NCBI GenBank assembly: GCA_903881085.1
Contig: CAIRSA010000194.1
Coordinates: 1 to 64,000 of the forward strand
Reading direction: 5' to 3'
Origin: an uncultured Acidobacteriia bacterium
GTDB lineage: Bacteria; Acidobacteriota; Terriglobia; Bryobacterales; Bryobacteraceae
Length of the DNA: 64,000 bases
The notes beneath the pieces are model-generated. The model was not told the DNA's origin, searched no databases, and saw only the letters and a program-made list of their open reading frames with translations. Below are positions 61,275-64,000 of this stretch, one piece after another (positions within the stretch are counted from its first letter, which is position 1; each line of letters opens with the position of its first letter). Made by a program: the position numbers and the translations under genes.

Positions 61275-63392
61275 CTAGTCGCCGAAGCTGCCCACTTCCT
61301 TGTTTTCTGTTTCGGTCTTGGGCGCAGCGGGGGCGGCGGGAGCGATGCCACCGATCTGGCCGAGCGGCACAAAGCCTGCATCCTGCTTTTCACCGAGCAC
61401 ATGTTCGCGGTACAACTTTGCCATGCTGGCGTTATGAGCCGCTTGCTTCAGCTTTTCGTCGCGTGCGGCGACCTTTTCCTGACGGGCGTTCTTGGCGATG
61501 CCTGCATCGTCGAGATCGGTCTGCTTCTTGTGGTCAACGTCGATCTGGTTCAGAACCAGCTTGTGGACCGTGGTGTCGAGCTTTACGTTCTTACCACCGG
61601 CGATGATTTCATGGCGGCCGTGCTCGTCATACCACTTGGTGAGCGTAGCGGTCATGTGCATCTTTTCGATGATGTTGCGCCAGCCGATGCCCGTGTTGTA
61701 GGCGCAGAAGCTGATTTCGCCTTCCTGTGTGGCGTAGGGGATGATGCACTGTTCGGTACGGCGGAAGTCGTAGTTGAACAGATCCTGGAACCACATGCCG
61801 GCGATAAAGAGGAAGTTCCAACGATCGGCGCGACGCTTTTGGATGTCGTCCATGGTGCGGTCAGCGGTCACCTTGCCATACTTGCGGCCGGTTGCGCCGA
61901 AGCACTTGTCGAACTTCATCAGAAGGTCGAGCATTCTGAAGTGGCGGGGCGATTTGAATGAGTTGTAATTGCGGAGCAGGGCGAGAGTTACGCCGAGCAC
62001 CGAGAGCTTCTTGCCGCGGGCGGCGTCGTTGATCTTGGCGATGTCCTTAGCCAGACGGTCAGCGTTGAGGAACGCAGTAACAGCCGAAGCTTCCTTGGTT
62101 TCCTTGTCGACCATGAGGGCGAGGCCGATACCGCAGTTCGGGTGGCAACCGCAGCTGAGCTGGCCCCATTCGGCGGAGGGCCCGTGAACGAGATCGGCCC
62201 AATCGCTGAAGGTGCTCATGAAGCTGATTGGATACCAATCCTTAGCCGGTTCGCCGAGGCCAACCTGATTCTTCACGTCGTGCGCGAGATGGCTCAAGGT
62301 GTAACGCTGAGCGGCGCGGCGTTCGGGGGTGACTTCTTCGTCACGGCCGGTGAAGCTGACGGGCTGGAAGCTGAGGAATGAGATGATCTTCGGATTGTCG
62401 AGTGCGAAGCGGATGACCGCGCCGACCTGCTCATTGTTGATGCCGTTGATGATGGTGATAACAGGGACGATGTCAACGCCGGCGTTGTGCAGGTTGTGGA
62501 TGGCCTGGAGCTTCACGTCGAACAGGTTGCCGACGAGGCGGTGCGAGTTGGCTTCGTTGCCGATACCATCGAACTGGAGGTAGGCATAACGGAGGCCAGC
62601 TTCGGCGGCCTGCTTGCAGAACTCGGTGCTCTTTGCGAATTCGATACCGTTGGTGGCGGCCTGGATGGAGTTGTAGCCGACTTTACGGGCGTAGCGGACG
62701 GCGTCAAGGAAGTAGGGGGACAGGGTGGGCTCACCGCCGGAGAACTGCACCGACATCTGGCGGCGCGGCTTAATGGTGATGGCGTTGTCGAGCATCGTTT
62801 TGATGTCGAGCCAGCTGAGTTCGTGGACGAAGCCGACCTGGTTGGCATCCATGAAGCAGGGGTCGCACATCATGTTGCAGCGGTTGGTGAGATCGATGGT
62901 GAGCACCGAGCCGCGGCCGTGGGTGATGGTTGAGGAGCCGTGGTTGTGGAGCTTTTCGTCGTTGTGGGAGCGGATGTCGCGGCCGGGGAAGACGTCTTCG
63001 AGGTGCTTCATGAAGACCGGATCCATTGCCATGAGATCTTCGAAGTGGCCGTGGATGGGGCAGTCCTTGACCATGAGGATTTTGCCGTCGCGCTCGATGA
63101 TCTGCGCTTTGATTTCGCCGACCTTTTCGGTGAGGAGGTCTTTCACGTCCTTCTTGCCGTCGATGATGGCGGTGCGGGCTTCGCGGACGCAGGTGGGGCA
63201 GAGGGAGTCAGTGGTGCGGGGCCAGCCGAGGGTGGGCTTCTGTTTTTCGTACGACTTCAGGAGTGGTTTATCGGACCACTTCGGGGTAAAGGAGGGGTTC
63301 TGGTTGATGCTGTTGAGGCGGTCAAAGACCTGCCAGGCGACGTTGGCGCTGACGGTGACCAGCTTCTCTACATATTTAATAGGTTTGTGCAT
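61275..63392 (-). CDS. Large radical SAM protein with extra cysteine motifs (tetraether/membrane-spanning lipid synthase-like)
   Basis: 705 residues. The radical SAM cluster ligands are Cys172, Cys176 and Cys179 (CNMMCDPC), with GGEP at 219-222. Two further Cys elements precede it, CPTC (65-68) and CPIHG (111), and a third follows, SCGCHPNC (414-420). This N-terminal CPxC plus CPxHG plus later Cys-rich set resembles the Tes/MSS radical SAM enzymes that join lipid tails in archaea and in Acidobacteriota. The C-terminal 60 residues are Ala/Glu/Lys-rich and unstructured. A GAAAGAGG ribosome site precedes the ATG. It is monocistronic. Confidence 0.7.
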   Translation of the reverse strand: MHKPIKYVEKLVTVSANVAWQVFDRLNSINQNPSFTPKWSDKPLLKSYEKQKPTLGWPRTTDSLCPTCVREARTAIIDGKKDVKDLLTEKVGEIKAQIIERDGKILMVKDCPIHGHFEDLMAMDPVFMKHLEDVFPGRDIRSHNDEKLHNHGSSTITHGRGSVLTIDLTNRCNMMCDPCFMDANQVGFVHELSWLDIKTMLDNAITIKPRRQMSVQFSGGEPTLSPYFLDAVRYARKVGYNSIQAATNGIEFAKSTEFCKQAAEAGLRYAYLQFDGIGNEANSHRLVGNLFDVKLQAIHNLHNAGVDIVPVITIINGINNEQVGAVIRFALDNPKIISFLSFQPVSFTGRDEEVTPERRAAQRYTLSHLAHDVKNQVGLGEPAKDWYPISFMSTFSDWADLVHGPSAEWGQLSCGCHPNCGIGLALMVDKETKEASAVTAFLNADRLAKDIAKINDAARGKKLSVLGVTLALLRNYNSFKSPRHFRMLDLLMKFDKCFGATGRKYGKVTADRTMDDIQKRRADRWNFLFIAGMWFQDLFNYDFRRTEQCIIPYATQEGEISFCAYNTGIGWRNIIEKMHMTATLTKWYDEHGRHEIIAGGKNVKLDTTVHKLVLNQIDVDHKKQTDLDDAGIAKNARQEKVAARDEKLKQAAHNASMAKLYREHVLGEKQDAGFVPLGQIGGIAPAAPAAPKTETENKEVGSFGD

Positions 63393-63968
63393 AGTTTGAA
63401 ATACCTCTTTCCCGTTGTTTAGTCAGTCTCCGACTACCTTTTTACGACATATAGTACGGAAGGTTCAGTATAGGGCCATACTCCGTTGTATCCAAGGGCC
63501 TTAGATCGGAATGCGAGGTTTTGAGGCTGATTGGTAATTTTCGGGGTTGAATGGAGGGCGGGTTGGGTGAGCGGAGGTGTCGCGCGGTGCTTGGGAGGGA
63601 GGCCGGGCGACGCCGGGAACCCAAGAGGTCAAAATAACCCAAGAACCCAAGAAGCCGGTTTTTTCCACAGGCTAGCCATATGTGGTAGAAGGGGTTGTTG
63701 GCGCTTGGGTTGGTCTTGGGTAAGCCAAGGATTTGGGGGTGTTGGCGGACGCTGAAATATGTGTGCTCATAAGAGCCTCCTTGAACGAGTTTTAGCATAC
63801 GGTGGTGGGCGGTGATTGGGCGGATTTGAACAAGTCGTGTGTTTTGTGCAGAATAAAAAATTCAATTGGGCGTGACTGGCAGGGAGGGGGCTTGGAATTC
63901 GTTGGACAGCGGCCGCTTCCAGGCATATAGTATCCAAATAGTTGAGAGAATGGATTGAGCGGCAATTT
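63393..63968. other. 576-base non-coding stretch upstream of the radical SAM gene
   Basis: No convincing gene is seen; the longest frames are Pro/Gly/Arg-rich shadows without ribosome sites. It must hold the radical SAM promoter. Three copies of AACCCAAGA (63618, 63636, 63644) and two inverted CTTGGGT copies (63704, 63715) cluster around a TTTTCCACAGG, and several AT-rich elements (ATATAG, TATTCTG) lie nearby. Confidence 0.5.
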
Positions 63969-64000
63969 ATGACGATCACACTCCGGCCAGAGCAAGAGAA
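63969..64000 (+). CDS. Probable ParD-like antitoxin, start only
   Basis: An ATG at 63969 opens MTITLRPEQE before the window ends. This is the usual opening of ParD/ribbon-helix-helix antitoxins (MTIxLxPEQE). A weak GAGCGG lies 7 bases upstream. Too short to confirm. Confidence 0.4.
   Translation, partial: MTITLRPEQE

Noticed and set aside
63442..63798. 118-residue minus-strand frame upstream of the radical SAM gene
   Set aside because: Pro/Ser/Arg-rich with no domain and no ribosome site; it lies in a region with repeat clusters and reads as chance frame.

Overview
The window looks like chromosomal DNA from an Acidobacteriota bacterium, most likely the Bryobacterales/Solibacter group. The evidence is inferential: two very large Oar-like TonB-dependent receptors with an N-terminal carboxypeptidase-regulatory domain, DUF1080 and Tat-exported sugar enzymes, a FecR/DUF6600 protein, tandem YfhO proteins, high GC, and several small toxin-antitoxin modules. 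No tRNA, rRNA, CRISPR array, integrase or prophage was seen. Gene density is high and many neighbours overlap by 4 to 17 bases.

Layout. 1-366: 3' end of an unknown gene. 455-12085 (minus strand): a long co-directional run. It holds the full enzyme set for GDP-D-glycero-D-manno-heptose (gmhA, hddA, gmhB, hddC), a transaldolase that could supply the sedoheptulose 7-phosphate precursor, and sugar-tailoring and transfer genes (epimerase, UGM-like flavoprotein, methyltransferase, DPM1-like GT2, GT39-like membrane protein). An iron alcohol dehydrogenase and a PQQ-type beta-propeller follow. 12168-17421: a SnoaL-like protein, a secreted deacetylase, an unlisted 52-residue small ORF, a BrnT/BrnA module, and a three-gene sugar set (DUF1080, TIM-barrel isomerase, zinc alcohol dehydrogenase). 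17447-28404: threonine synthase, a PIN-type module, two tandem YfhO proteins, the FecR/DUF6600 protein, a pair of paralogous secreted proteins, and a GntP permease. 28423-29261: a REP-associated tyrosine transposase bracketed by inverted repeat arms.

29263-31979: recR, ybaB, dnaX and the SRP RNA, a classic housekeeping block; dnaX carries a run of ten A. 32054-36182: a peptide-type ABC transporter operon with one ATPase. 36154-44240: a membrane-anchored HD-GYP/GAF/GGDEF protein, mfd, an RfaE2-type nucleotidyltransferase, a small esterase and an unknown secreted protein. 44269-53106: M20 and M28 peptidases, the decayed C-terminus of an Oar-like receptor, a TPR protein, an intact Oar-like receptor and an amidohydrolase. 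53103-56600: an orphan membrane sensor-like protein, then a MoxR ATPase coupled to a 606-residue unknown protein. 56620-61189: the second large receptor and a DUF104/PIN module. 61275-63392: a large radical SAM protein with extra cysteine motifs, plausibly of the tetraether/membrane-spanning lipid synthase type. The right edge enters a probable ParD-like antitoxin.

The best candidates for something undescribed are the MoxR/606-residue pair, the heptose locus with its own transaldolase, the radical SAM protein, and the A10 slippery run in dnaX. All functions are read from sequence motifs by eye; no database search was run.
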